Assembly: GCF_000192475.1 (NCBI RefSeq)
Contig: NZ_AEYW01000014.1
Coordinates: forward strand, 1 to 64,000
Length of the DNA stretch: 64,000 nucleotides
Source: Ruegeria conchae
Lineage (GTDB): Bacteria > Pseudomonadota > Alphaproteobacteria > Rhodobacterales > Rhodobacteraceae
Reading direction: 5' to 3'
Below, piece after piece: positions 44,228-52,425 of the stretch. The position numbers were made by a program, and so were the translations under genes. Each line of letters opens with the position of its first letter. Position 1 is the first letter of the stretch. The notes beneath the pieces were generated by a model. That model was not told the DNA's origin. It did not search any database and saw nothing but the letters and a program-made list of their open reading frames with translations.

Positions 44228-45229
44228 ATGACAAAGCACATTCTTCTCACCGGCGGCGCCGGATTTATCGGCTCGCATACCTATGCAGCCCTTGTGGATG
44301 CCGGTTACGCGGTCACCATTTTGGACAATTTCGAAAACGCGCGCCATGATGTGCCTGACCGGCTGTCCCAAATCACAGGAAAAGCTGTACCGGTCATCGA
44401 GGCAGACATTCGCGACCAGGACGCCATCAAATCCGCATTTGCCACCAACGACTTTGATGCCGTTGTGCACTTTGCTGCATTGAAATCCGTCCCTGACAGC
44501 GAAGCCGATCCCATCGGCTATTACAATTCCAATTGCACAGGCTTGATCAACATCGTCGACGCAATGCAGGCAAGTGGCGTTAAAAATATCGTCTTTTCGT
44601 CATCGGCCGCAGTTTACGGCAGCGCTTCGCAAATGCCCTTAACCGAAACCAGCCCCTGCCTACCGGACAGTTGCTATGGCTCCACAAAGCTATTCGGAGA
44701 GGAATTTTTGGCGCGCGTCACCAAGGCGCATCCCGATGTCAAAACCGGCATACTGCGCTATTTCAATCCTGTTGGGGCTCACCCATCCGGGCTGATCGGG
44801 GAAGATCCCTCTCAGCCGCCCGGCAATCTCGTTCCGGTGATTGCCCGCGTCGCGCGCGGCGAAATCGAGGCGCTTTCCATCTTCGGTGGCGATTACGATA
44901 CCCCCGATGGAACCTGCATCCGTGATTATATCCACGTCCTTGATTTGGCTCGGGGTCATGTACTGAGTCTCGATGCACTTCTGAACCAGAAAGAAAGCCA
45001 TCTCGTCAATCTTGGCACCGGGCGAGGTAACTCGGTCCGTGAAGTTCTGAACACCTATTCGGAGGTGATCAATCGCGAGATACCCAATCGCATTGTGGAT
45101 CGTCGCCCTGGCGACCCGCCGGTTTCTTATGCAGCGACAGACCGGGCAAGCGAAGTCCTTGGATTTGAGGCGAAGCACGGCCTCAGGGACATGTGTGAAA
45201 GCAATTGGAAGTTTTCAGGGGATAAGTGA
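44228..45229 (+). CDS. galE: UDP-glucose 4-epimerase
   Basis: The 333-residue protein interconverts UDP-glucose and UDP-galactose. It has the NAD-binding motif [17 protein letters not shown] at about residues 6-22, the VHFAALKSVPDS motif, VFSSSAAVYG, and the catalytic Tyr150/Lys154 in CYGSTKLFGEE. The RYFNPVGAHPSGLIGEDP and CIRDYIHVLDLARGH segments are diagnostic for GalE. Length is normal. It stands as a single plus-strand gene, converging on the flippase gene 46 bases away. Confidence 0.95.
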   Translation: MTKHILLTGGAGFIGSHTYAALVDAGYAVTILDNFENARHDVPDRLSQITGKAVPVIEADIRDQDAIKSAFATNDFDAVVHFAALKSVPDSEADPIGYYNSNCTGLINIVDAMQASGVKNIVFSSSAAVYGSASQMPLTETSPCLPDSCYGSTKLFGEEFLARVTKAHPDVKTGILRYFNPVGAHPSGLIGEDPSQPPGNLVPVIARVARGEIEALSIFGGDYDTPDGTCIRDYIHVLDLARGHVLSLDALLNQKESHLVNLGTGRGNSVREVLNTYSEVINREIPNRIVDRRPGDPPVSYAATDRASEVLGFEAKHGLRDMCESNWKFSGDK

Positions 45230-45275
45230 AGAAGCTCTGAGTGCTTGGAACCATCATCCATGCACTTCCTCGAAA

Positions 45276-46676
45276 TCATGTTGCTGCGGCCCAAAGTTCA
45301 GCCATTCCCCAGCCCACTGCTGCTCCGACCAGCACAAGCGGCATCAACCGGACCTCATGCAGCAGTGATACCCAGCCTTCCCGACGCCCCATCACCAAGA
45401 GCGCGGTGACCTCGGGTATGCGATGCAATGCGACAACGATTAGCGCAAGGGTCGTTGACCCGAAACCCCATATCGCGATGAACAGTCCGACCCAGATCGT
45501 TGCAGCGCTTACCAGGCTGAGAACCGTCATCTCGCGGAACCGGCGTTGCGCGCTATAGGCCTCGCGCAACAGGCGCGGGCCAATCAGGATCAGACCCACA
45601 GACAGGATCTGGATCATGCCCGCGACGTCCGCGTATCGGTCATCGTAGATAATACCTACCAATGTTGGGGCGAAAGTCATTAGCGTACCGGCTCCGAACA
45701 TCGCCAGACTGTCAAACAGGATGCGGTATCGATAATAGCGGCGGCGCAAAGATGCCTCTTCGCCGTCTTTGTGCAATTCAGTGAACACCTGAAGTCCCAT
45801 CTGAGCGTGTACCGTGTTCAAAAACGTCTCGACAATATCCACGATCTGACGGGCGATATAATAGAATCCAAACGAGCTTGCCGACATCGCAAAGCCTAAA
45901 ACAAAGCGGTCAGCCATTACGGTGACGGCGGACAAAGCCGAATGACCGATGATCCATTTGCCGCGCTCGATGATCACCCGGAAATCATCAACGCTCCAAC
46001 TCAGCCGCATCGCTGGACCGATAAACATCGCATAGCTAAGCGTAACCATGATAACTGCGCCTGCGAGATTACCCAGAACCAGCGCCCAGATATTACGCAG
46101 CCAGAAGGCCAGACCTATAGTTATGACCGTTGTCAGAACCACTCTGATCAGCGTCTCTTTGCTGACCTGACGGAACTTCATTTCGCGTTCATAGACAAAC
46201 TTGGCTGGTGACGCGAAGCCGCTGATGATAGAAAACCCACCGATTGCGGCGATTGCAAATGGAAGCGTCGGGTCACCATAGCTTGACTTTGGATCGAACC
46301 ACTCTGCCCCCTGCCCCCACGATATGCCAAACGCCAGCAGGATACAGACCAGCAGGATCAGAACTCCGCGCAAAATCTGCGCCGTCCAGCAGGAGCGCAG
46401 AAACCCATCATCCAATTCGCCCTCGCGGGTCAGGATCAGCGAGCGCACGCCCAGATCGGAAAACATCTCGAGCACGAAGATGAAGGTCATGACGACGGCG
46501 AAGACCCCGAATATCTCGGGCGTCAGTATTCGGGTCAGCACGATGGTTGAGACGATCCGCGCCATTACCTGCATCACGAAGACCATTGTCGATAACGCGG
46601 CCGACGCCATGATCTTGCGCCGCAGACTGTCGCGGTCGGACATCAGCCCGGATATGCGCTGGCTTATGAACTTCAT
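45276..46676 (-). CDS. Wzx-type polysaccharide flippase
   Basis: The 466-residue protein has about twelve to fourteen hydrophobic helices and the start pattern of the MOP-superfamily polysaccharide flippases, with LSTMVFVMQVMARIVSTIVLTRILTPEIFGVFA in the first helices. It should flip the lipid-linked repeat unit to the periplasmic side. It is the last gene of a five-gene minus-strand operon starting at 52060; the fused Gfo/Idh-epimerase gene ends 33 bases upstream. Confidence 0.9.
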   Translation of the reverse strand: MKFISQRISGLMSDRDSLRRKIMASAALSTMVFVMQVMARIVSTIVLTRILTPEIFGVFAVVMTFIFVLEMFSDLGVRSLILTREGELDDGFLRSCWTAQILRGVLILLVCILLAFGISWGQGAEWFDPKSSYGDPTLPFAIAAIGGFSIISGFASPAKFVYEREMKFRQVSKETLIRVVLTTVITIGLAFWLRNIWALVLGNLAGAVIMVTLSYAMFIGPAMRLSWSVDDFRVIIERGKWIIGHSALSAVTVMADRFVLGFAMSASSFGFYYIARQIVDIVETFLNTVHAQMGLQVFTELHKDGEEASLRRRYYRYRILFDSLAMFGAGTLMTFAPTLVGIIYDDRYADVAGMIQILSVGLILIGPRLLREAYSAQRRFREMTVLSLVSAATIWVGLFIAIWGFGSTTLALIVVALHRIPEVTALLVMGRREGWVSLLHEVRLMPLVLVGAAVGWGMAELWAAAT

Positions 46677-46709
46677 GCCGGTTCAGCCATGGTCTGACTC
46701 CACCACATC

Positions 46710-48818
46710 CTAAAAGCCGAACAGGTTGGCCTGGGTGATGCCCTTGCGGACAAATTCATCCCGATCCGCTTCGGGTTTCCAACCCAGAACCTCTTTGGTG
46801 CGGGCATTGCTGAAGGGGGACAGATGGCCCCGGGATTTCCAATCGCTATAGGACTGGTTCTTCAGATCACGCAGCCCGACGACGTAGCGTTTGAGCAGGT
46901 ATTTGATGCTGCCCGACAGGTAGAAGGTCCAGAAAGCGCCTTTTTTGACCTCGATCCGCGCGTCCAAAGCCTCATGTATCGCGTCAAAATAGTCCCGCGC
47001 GCTCATCATCGGCTCACCAATCAGATTAAATGACTGCCCCACGGCAGCGTCATTGTCGATCATTGCGATCAGAGCATCCGAGATATCTTCGATCAGGACA
47101 AACGGTAGGATGTTGTGCCCATCCCCCCAGATCCGCACCGCCCCGGCCCCATGCCAGCGCCCGATGCCCCAATGTTGAAGCGGCCCGCCCTCACCGATGA
47201 CAATGCCGGGCCGCGCAATTACCAGAGGCAGGTCCTGATTCCGGTGCATTTCAAGCAGTCGCTTCTCGCATTCCGCCTTTGAGCGGGCATAGAGGTTGCG
47301 GTCGCTCATATCCTCGCCAAATCCGGTGTCTTCTGTGATCGTGCGCGCTGGATCGGACATGTCATATGAGGCGATGGTTCCGGTGTAGATCAACCGCTTG
47401 ACCCCGGCCTCTTGCGCTGCCTCCGCCACGCGCACAGCCACGCCGACGTCGTTTTCAAGGCACCCTTCCCAGGTATTGTCCATGGATTTGGCCAGGTTAT
47501 AGACGACCTCAATCCCTTCCATGGCAGCGGTCAGCGCCTCTTTGTCCCGCAACGAAACAGCAACAGTTTCAACCTGATCAGCAATGTCGGCGAAAGGTCC
47601 ATGCCGCCCACGACTGAGGACCCGCACCCGACGTCCGCTTTTGACCAAAGCGCGTGTCAGATGGCGACCGATGAAACCAGTGCCCCCGATCACCATAACC
47701 GTAGGCTTCAAAGTTGCAGCAGGCACGACCGGGGCAGGCTTCGCGGTGAATTCATCCGGTATCAATTCGGCGGTTTGTTCAATGGCTCCGATGACGGCCC
47801 CGGCAGCAGCGGCCGAAAAACGGTCGTCCACCGGGTTGTTAGTGCGGATCGCATCGTAAAACGCACCAAACGCCCCCAGAAAGCTCAGCGCATAGGGGGA
47901 TTTGCGGTTCAACGATGTCAGTTGTCTCACGCCGTTGACCACGCCCTCGCAAAGATGCTGACCCGCCAGCCCCATCTGTTGACGGAATGGGTTTATGACG
48001 ATGTCGGATGTGTTCTCGCGTCGGATCGTCAGCGTGTCCGTAGCATAATCCAGCCGCGCCATCGCCGAGGATCCATGCACTACGACCGACCGGTCATCCA
48101 TGGTTTCAACCAATTCGAGATTGAACGTCAGATCGACATGACCAGCCCGCGCCCGGATCTGCCAGCTTTGCGGGCGGACCTGCCCCCCTTGCAGAGTGAC
48201 GGGCTTACCTGCTTCCAGTCTGAAATCGCTGAGCTCACCAAACAGATCCACGGCATAGGCGTAAAGATGCGGCCCCAGTTCAAAAAGCAGATTGCGTGCC
48301 TCTTGTAACATCCACAGGCCATAGGGACCGGATCGCAGGGGCGCCAAGGGAAAGCGCCAGTTGAATTCGGCGCTGTTGATCCGGCCCAACGCGCCAGACC
48401 GGCAGGCTTGTTTCAACCGCTCGTATGACGGGACACCCAGGAAGTTGTGGCAGACGGCAATCTGCCGCCCAGCCTCTTTTGCTGCAGCCGCGACAGCGCT
48501 GCAATCGGCATGCGACAACGCAAAGGGTTTCTCCACCATCACATGGAAGCCCGCCCGAAGACAGCGCTGTGCCAGGTCTGCATGGATATGCGGTGGGGTC
48601 AGGATATGGACCGCGTCGCAGATATTGGCAGCCGCCATCTCTTCGATCGAGGTGAAGGGCTGAATTCCATAGGTTCCGGCGAAATCCGATGCCGCCGCGG
48701 GCGACACATCGCAGATTGCCGTTAGGTCAACGCCTTTGCTGGCCCGCAGCGCGTTTGCGTGCCAGGTTGCGATATATCCGGCTCCGATCAGGCCGACGCG
48801 AATTGGGTTCTGATACAT
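46710..48818 (-). CDS. Fusion: Gfo/Idh/MocA dehydrogenase plus NAD-dependent epimerase
   Basis: The 702-residue protein joins two complete NAD-binding enzymes. Residues 1-345 form a Gfo/Idh/MocA-type dehydrogenase with VGLIGAGYIATWHANAL and the EKPFALS motif. Residues 355-702 form an extended SDR epimerase/dehydratase with MVIGGTGFIGRHLTRAL, a YTGTIASYD strand and YARSKAECE as the Tyr-x-x-x-Lys site. A Pro/Ala-rich linker joins them. Both halves appear intact, so consecutive steps on one sugar are likely. The frame is uninterrupted, and I see no sign of a sequencing fusion. It lies 20 bases downstream of the GT2 gene. Confidence 0.88.
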   Translation of the reverse strand: MYQNPIRVGLIGAGYIATWHANALRASKGVDLTAICDVSPAAASDFAGTYGIQPFTSIEEMAAANICDAVHILTPPHIHADLAQRCLRAGFHVMVEKPFALSHADCSAVAAAAKEAGRQIAVCHNFLGVPSYERLKQACRSGALGRINSAEFNWRFPLAPLRSGPYGLWMLQEARNLLFELGPHLYAYAVDLFGELSDFRLEAGKPVTLQGGQVRPQSWQIRARAGHVDLTFNLELVETMDDRSVVVHGSSAMARLDYATDTLTIRRENTSDIVINPFRQQMGLAGQHLCEGVVNGVRQLTSLNRKSPYALSFLGAFGAFYDAIRTNNPVDDRFSAAAAGAVIGAIEQTAELIPDEFTAKPAPVVPAATLKPTVMVIGGTGFIGRHLTRALVKSGRRVRVLSRGRHGPFADIADQVETVAVSLRDKEALTAAMEGIEVVYNLAKSMDNTWEGCLENDVGVAVRVAEAAQEAGVKRLIYTGTIASYDMSDPARTITEDTGFGEDMSDRNLYARSKAECEKRLLEMHRNQDLPLVIARPGIVIGEGGPLQHWGIGRWHGAGAVRIWGDGHNILPFVLIEDISDALIAMIDNDAAVGQSFNLIGEPMMSARDYFDAIHEALDARIEVKKGAFWTFYLSGSIKYLLKRYVVGLRDLKNQSYSDWKSRGHLSPFSNARTKEVLGWKPEADRDEFVRKGITQANLFGF

Positions 48819-48838
48819 ATTCTTTTCAACACGAATGA

Positions 48839-49828
48839 CTATTTATATTCGATGATCTTCATCGGCGCCGCCCGCTTTCGGCGCCACAGGTATGTCAGCA
48901 TACCAACAACGTTGGGAAGTTTGGACAAGGACAGCAAAACCGCCTGTCGCATCGCTGATGGACGAGGCAAGCCTTCCTGCATAAGGCCCTGTGTGGTCCG
49001 CAGGTACGACAGCACATAGATGCCCAAAACTGCCAGAACGATCCAGGCCGACACGAACAGCCCGATTGCCGCGACGGCTGGCAAGACCGCACCATAGAAC
49101 CAGGCCCTTGTGCGCTCTCGCGTGAAATAGTCGGCATGCAGATCGCCAACCTGGGCAAATCCATGCCCGGTGCGAACGGCCCGCTTCCACCATTGAGAAA
49201 AACGCATCATGGCAGCGTCGTGACGGGTCATGTCCAGGGGCAAGCGTTCGATTTTCCAACCCGCTTTGCGAATGCGCACGCAGAATTCGTCATCCTCGGC
49301 CGCGATGACGGTGTCATCAAAGCCGCCGACCCCGTCAAAGGCCGGAACCCGTACCATCATGTCGCCGCCGCAGGTTAGGATCGAACCCGCCGGGCGGTGC
49401 CATTCGAAATCGCAAAGCGCATTGTAGACGCTTGTATCGGGGTGAATCTCAGCTCTCCAACCTGTCACGATGCCAAGCCCGGGATCGGCGACCAGCGCCT
49501 CAGACGCGGCAGCGACCCAGCCATCGACGATGGCGCAATCGCCATCAACAAACTGAACAAAGTCCAGTGGCACACCCATCGCCTTTAAGGCAGCATATCC
49601 GGCGTTGCGTGCCCGCGCTGCAGTGAACGGGCGGGACAGGTCCAGCTCAACTACATGTGCCCCGACATTACGGGCCTGCTGCACGCTGTCATCGGAAGAA
49701 TTCGAATCTACATAAACCACCGCAGACACTTCATCGGGAACCGAAGCCAGGCAACGAACCAGACGTTCACCTTCATTTCGACCGATCAGGACCAGACCGA
49801 TTGCCGGGATCAGGGTATCATTCGGCAT
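48839..49828 (-). CDS. Family 2 glycosyltransferase with membrane segment
   Basis: The 329-residue protein has a GT2 domain: GLVLIGRNEGERLVRCL at the start, VVYVDSNSSDDSV for nucleotide binding, and the metal site FVDGDCAI at about residue 95. The catalytic-side segment is AAEDDEFCVRIRKAGWKIERLP. Near residues 245-280 there are one or two hydrophobic helices (VLPAVAAIGLFVSAWIVLAVLGIYVL), so it is probably anchored in the inner membrane. It overlaps the upstream GT4 gene by 11 bases, a sign of a common transcript. Confidence 0.87.
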   Translation of the reverse strand: MPNDTLIPAIGLVLIGRNEGERLVRCLASVPDEVSAVVYVDSNSSDDSVQQARNVGAHVVELDLSRPFTAARARNAGYAALKAMGVPLDFVQFVDGDCAIVDGWVAAASEALVADPGLGIVTGWRAEIHPDTSVYNALCDFEWHRPAGSILTCGGDMMVRVPAFDGVGGFDDTVIAAEDDEFCVRIRKAGWKIERLPLDMTRHDAAMMRFSQWWKRAVRTGHGFAQVGDLHADYFTRERTRAWFYGAVLPAVAAIGLFVSAWIVLAVLGIYVLSYLRTTQGLMQEGLPRPSAMRQAVLLSLSKLPNVVGMLTYLWRRKRAAPMKIIEYK

Positions 49829-51059
49829 TCCTCACCCCCTGACTTTCAGGTTGGACGAGCTGCGCCAGACGCGTCGCTTCAGTTTTCTGGTTGAACTCGG
49901 CGGTCACTTTGGTCCGGCCCGCCTGACCCATGCGGGCGCGCAATTCGGGATCGCTCAGCAAATCACGCAGGCGTTCGGTCAACGCATCGACATTGCCGGG
50001 CGGCACCAGATAGCCGCTGACGCCATCCTCGACCAGTTCCGAAATGCCGCCGACACGGGTGGTCAGCACAGGCAGACCACTGGCCATCGCCTCCATCAGC
50101 GTCACCGGGACACCTTCGGCAAAACTGGGCAGGACCAACGCATCGGCCCCGGTCAAAATCTCTGCCACCTCACTTTGCGATTTGTATCCGGCGAAATGCA
50201 CCACCCCATCCAGTTTCAAGCGCTTCGCCTGATCTTCAAGATCTGCCCGTTCTGGCCCATCCCCGATCAGCGTTGCACGCAATCCGGGCGTGTCCTGTTC
50301 AAGCCGCGACAGTGCCTCAAGTAGGACCGGCACGCCTTTGACCCCCGCCAGCCGACCGACAAAGACCAGATGAGGCCTGTCAGGATCAGCGGTGCTGGTC
50401 GCTTGATACTTCTCGGGATCGATACCGCAATGAATGATATTGAGCTTCTTCCAATGCTGGGGGTCCGAAAAGATCATGCACTGGCTGCGGCAGAAATCGC
50501 TGATACAGGCCACAAACCGGGCCTCAGAGATCTTGGTATCGATGCGCCAGTGTTTGGGTTCAAAAAAGATATCCGGCCCGTGGATTGTGAAACTGAAAGA
50601 TATACCACTGATCCGGCTGGTCAGCATTGCAACCGTGCAGGTGGCCGTAGCGATATGATTGTGAAGATGGCGTACCTTACGCTTGCGAAGATGCTCGGCC
50701 AGCACCGCCGCCTCTGCAAAGTAGAACAGTTGATACACCAATCCCTTCAACCCGGCCGGACGGGTCTTCAGCGCCAGACCAAGGGCCGAGAAGTATCGAC
50801 CTGGCGCCCGCATCAGTGCCTTCAGGTGGCATTGGATCAGGTGCAACGGGGATTTCGCTGCCGCGATCACATAGAATGTATTCTGATATTCCTGTTGTTG
50901 TTCGGGGCCCACATGATGCTCGATGCCCGTCTTGCGGATCGAACACGTTTCGACTTCAACCCCCTGCGCACGCAGGGCGAAAATTTCGCGCTGGATGAAA
51001 GTATCTGTCGCGCGGGGGTATTCCCCAGTCAGATATGCGATGGGTGCTGGCTGGCTCAT
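49818..51059 (-). CDS. Family 4 glycosyltransferase
   Basis: The 413-residue protein is a GT-B-fold GT4 enzyme. The N-terminal domain begins IAYLTGEYPRATDTFIQREI, typical of colanic-acid-type transferases. The C-terminal donor site has HLVFVGRLAGVKGVPVLLEA and the EX7E motif in SFAEGVPVTLMEAMASGLPVLTTRVGGISELVEDG. Length is normal. Its start overlaps the upstream epimerase stop as ATGA, and it overlaps the downstream GT2 start by 11 bases. Confidence 0.9.
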   Translation of the reverse strand: MSQPAPIAYLTGEYPRATDTFIQREIFALRAQGVEVETCSIRKTGIEHHVGPEQQQEYQNTFYVIAAAKSPLHLIQCHLKALMRAPGRYFSALGLALKTRPAGLKGLVYQLFYFAEAAVLAEHLRKRKVRHLHNHIATATCTVAMLTSRISGISFSFTIHGPDIFFEPKHWRIDTKISEARFVACISDFCRSQCMIFSDPQHWKKLNIIHCGIDPEKYQATSTADPDRPHLVFVGRLAGVKGVPVLLEALSRLEQDTPGLRATLIGDGPERADLEDQAKRLKLDGVVHFAGYKSQSEVAEILTGADALVLPSFAEGVPVTLMEAMASGLPVLTTRVGGISELVEDGVSGYLVPPGNVDALTERLRDLLSDPELRARMGQAGRTKVTAEFNQKTEATRLAQLVQPESQGVRNAE

Positions 51060-52060
51060 GCCGACTTACCTTCGATCTGTAACCGGTGCATGACTTCGGA
51101 AAAGGACGGCTGCGGCGGGATATCCAGTCGCGCATGAAGGCGTGTCGTATCAAAGCGCACTGGTTTCATCCGGGCATGCAACGTGGCGGGCCGCAGCAGC
51201 CCCGGTAATCTGTTACCCAGCCTCGGAATCTTGCCCAATACGGCACCGACAATACTGAACAGACGCCAGCTAATCGGCCATACCACGCGCGGCCAACCCG
51301 TCTGACGCAGCGCCGCGACATAGGTGGCGCGGTCTGGACGGTCATCATCAAAAACATTGATCACTTCGACCCCATTGGACGGGGTCTGCGCTGCCTGCAC
51401 AAGCGCCTGCGCAGTGTGCACCACATAGCTGACAGGGACTTCCCCGGCACTTTCCATCGAAATCAGCAGCGGTCCAACAGGATACCCTAAATGCGCGTTC
51501 CACAAACGCTCTGGCCCAAATACCGCGCCAGGCCGCATAATCCAAAGATCGAAACCTTGTGCTTCGGCCACAGCACGTGATTGCCGCTCTTGCATCAGTT
51601 TGGCCTGACAATAGGCGTCCCGCTTCTGAGGTGCAGTTTCGAGCGGGCAATCTTCGGTCAACAGCACGCCGGTTTCTACAGCACGGCCATCATAGACGGA
51701 CAGGGAACTGACCAGCACCAGCCGAAGCGAAGACGAGCAGGCCTGAATCGCGCCAAGTACCGTTTCCATCGCCTTAGCTGTCTCGCGAATCTGGCGGTCT
51801 GGCGCCCCACCCATTATTGCCGCAGCGTGAATAATTGCATCCACATCAGACAATCGTTTCGCTAGTCTGCCCTTCGCATCTGGTTCCGCCAGATCCAGAG
51901 GAAACACGACAATCCCGGAATCAGTGCTCCATGCAGTAGGCGTAGTCGCTTCAGAGCGCACCAATGCCACCACTTCATTCCCCGCGCCTCGCGCCGCGTC
52001 AACCGCGTAGCGCCCGATGAAACCGCTCGCGCCTGTGATCAAAATCTTCAACCCAGCCAT
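51056..52060 (-). CDS. NAD-dependent epimerase/dehydratase
   Basis: The 334-residue protein is an extended SDR with the nucleotide-binding motif ILITGASGFIGRYAVDAA at about residues 6-23. The strand VLVSSLSVYDG supplies the Ser, and DAYCQAKLMQE carries the Tyr-x-x-x-Lys pair. RPGAVFGPERLW follows as in the family. It is the first gene of the five-gene minus-strand operon and overlaps the GT4 start by four bases. It probably makes or modifies a nucleotide sugar or a lipid-linked sugar. No clear ribosome site precedes its ATG. Confidence 0.85.
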   Translation of the reverse strand: MAGLKILITGASGFIGRYAVDAARGAGNEVVALVRSEATTPTAWSTDSGIVVFPLDLAEPDAKGRLAKRLSDVDAIIHAAAIMGGAPDRQIRETAKAMETVLGAIQACSSSLRLVLVSSLSVYDGRAVETGVLLTEDCPLETAPQKRDAYCQAKLMQERQSRAVAEAQGFDLWIMRPGAVFGPERLWNAHLGYPVGPLLISMESAGEVPVSYVVHTAQALVQAAQTPSNGVEVINVFDDDRPDRATYVAALRQTGWPRVVWPISWRLFSIVGAVLGKIPRLGNRLPGLLRPATLHARMKPVRFDTTRLHARLDIPPQPSFSEVMHRLQIEGKSA

Positions 52061-52425
52061 GACGTTAACACAATCCGGGTGTCCCTTGGTGCTTGGTATT
52101 CAAAAGAAATCTCAACCGCACAACACTATCAAACCTAACAACAAAAAGACCTATTCAAACCCCTGCGTAAATCGGGATTTTGTCAATTTCGAGAGTTTTA
52201 TAAAGTAAGTGAGCGTAATTACGAATGGGAATGCCCGAATTTTTGCCCGGAAAAGAACAATTCCGCGCCTCTGCCCGCATATGACGCAAGATAGGCCTCC
52301 CCAACCTGATATCGACAAACACCAGGCTGTGAACGTGCGCGAACACAATTCTCGATCAAAGCGCTGGTAACATCACGCACTACTGGACAGTATGCCGTTA
52401 GTCGAAAGCTCAAACTTAAAAAGCT
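52061..52425. other. Divergent intergenic region
   Basis: This AT-rich region lies between the minus-strand epimerase operon and the plus-strand TPR lipoprotein gene, so it should carry both promoters. I found no strong hairpin, repeat or well-spaced promoter pair, and no protein-like frame. Confidence 0.35.

Noticed and set aside
47412-48308. A plus-strand frame of 298 codons opposite the fusion gene
   Set aside because: It is a shadow of the Gfo/Idh-epimerase fusion; the sequence is rich in His, Arg and Pro with no motif.
46710-48818. Suspicion that the 702-residue fusion is a sequencing artefact
   Set aside because: The frame is continuous, the linker is a normal Pro/Ala-rich sequence, and both halves keep their motifs.
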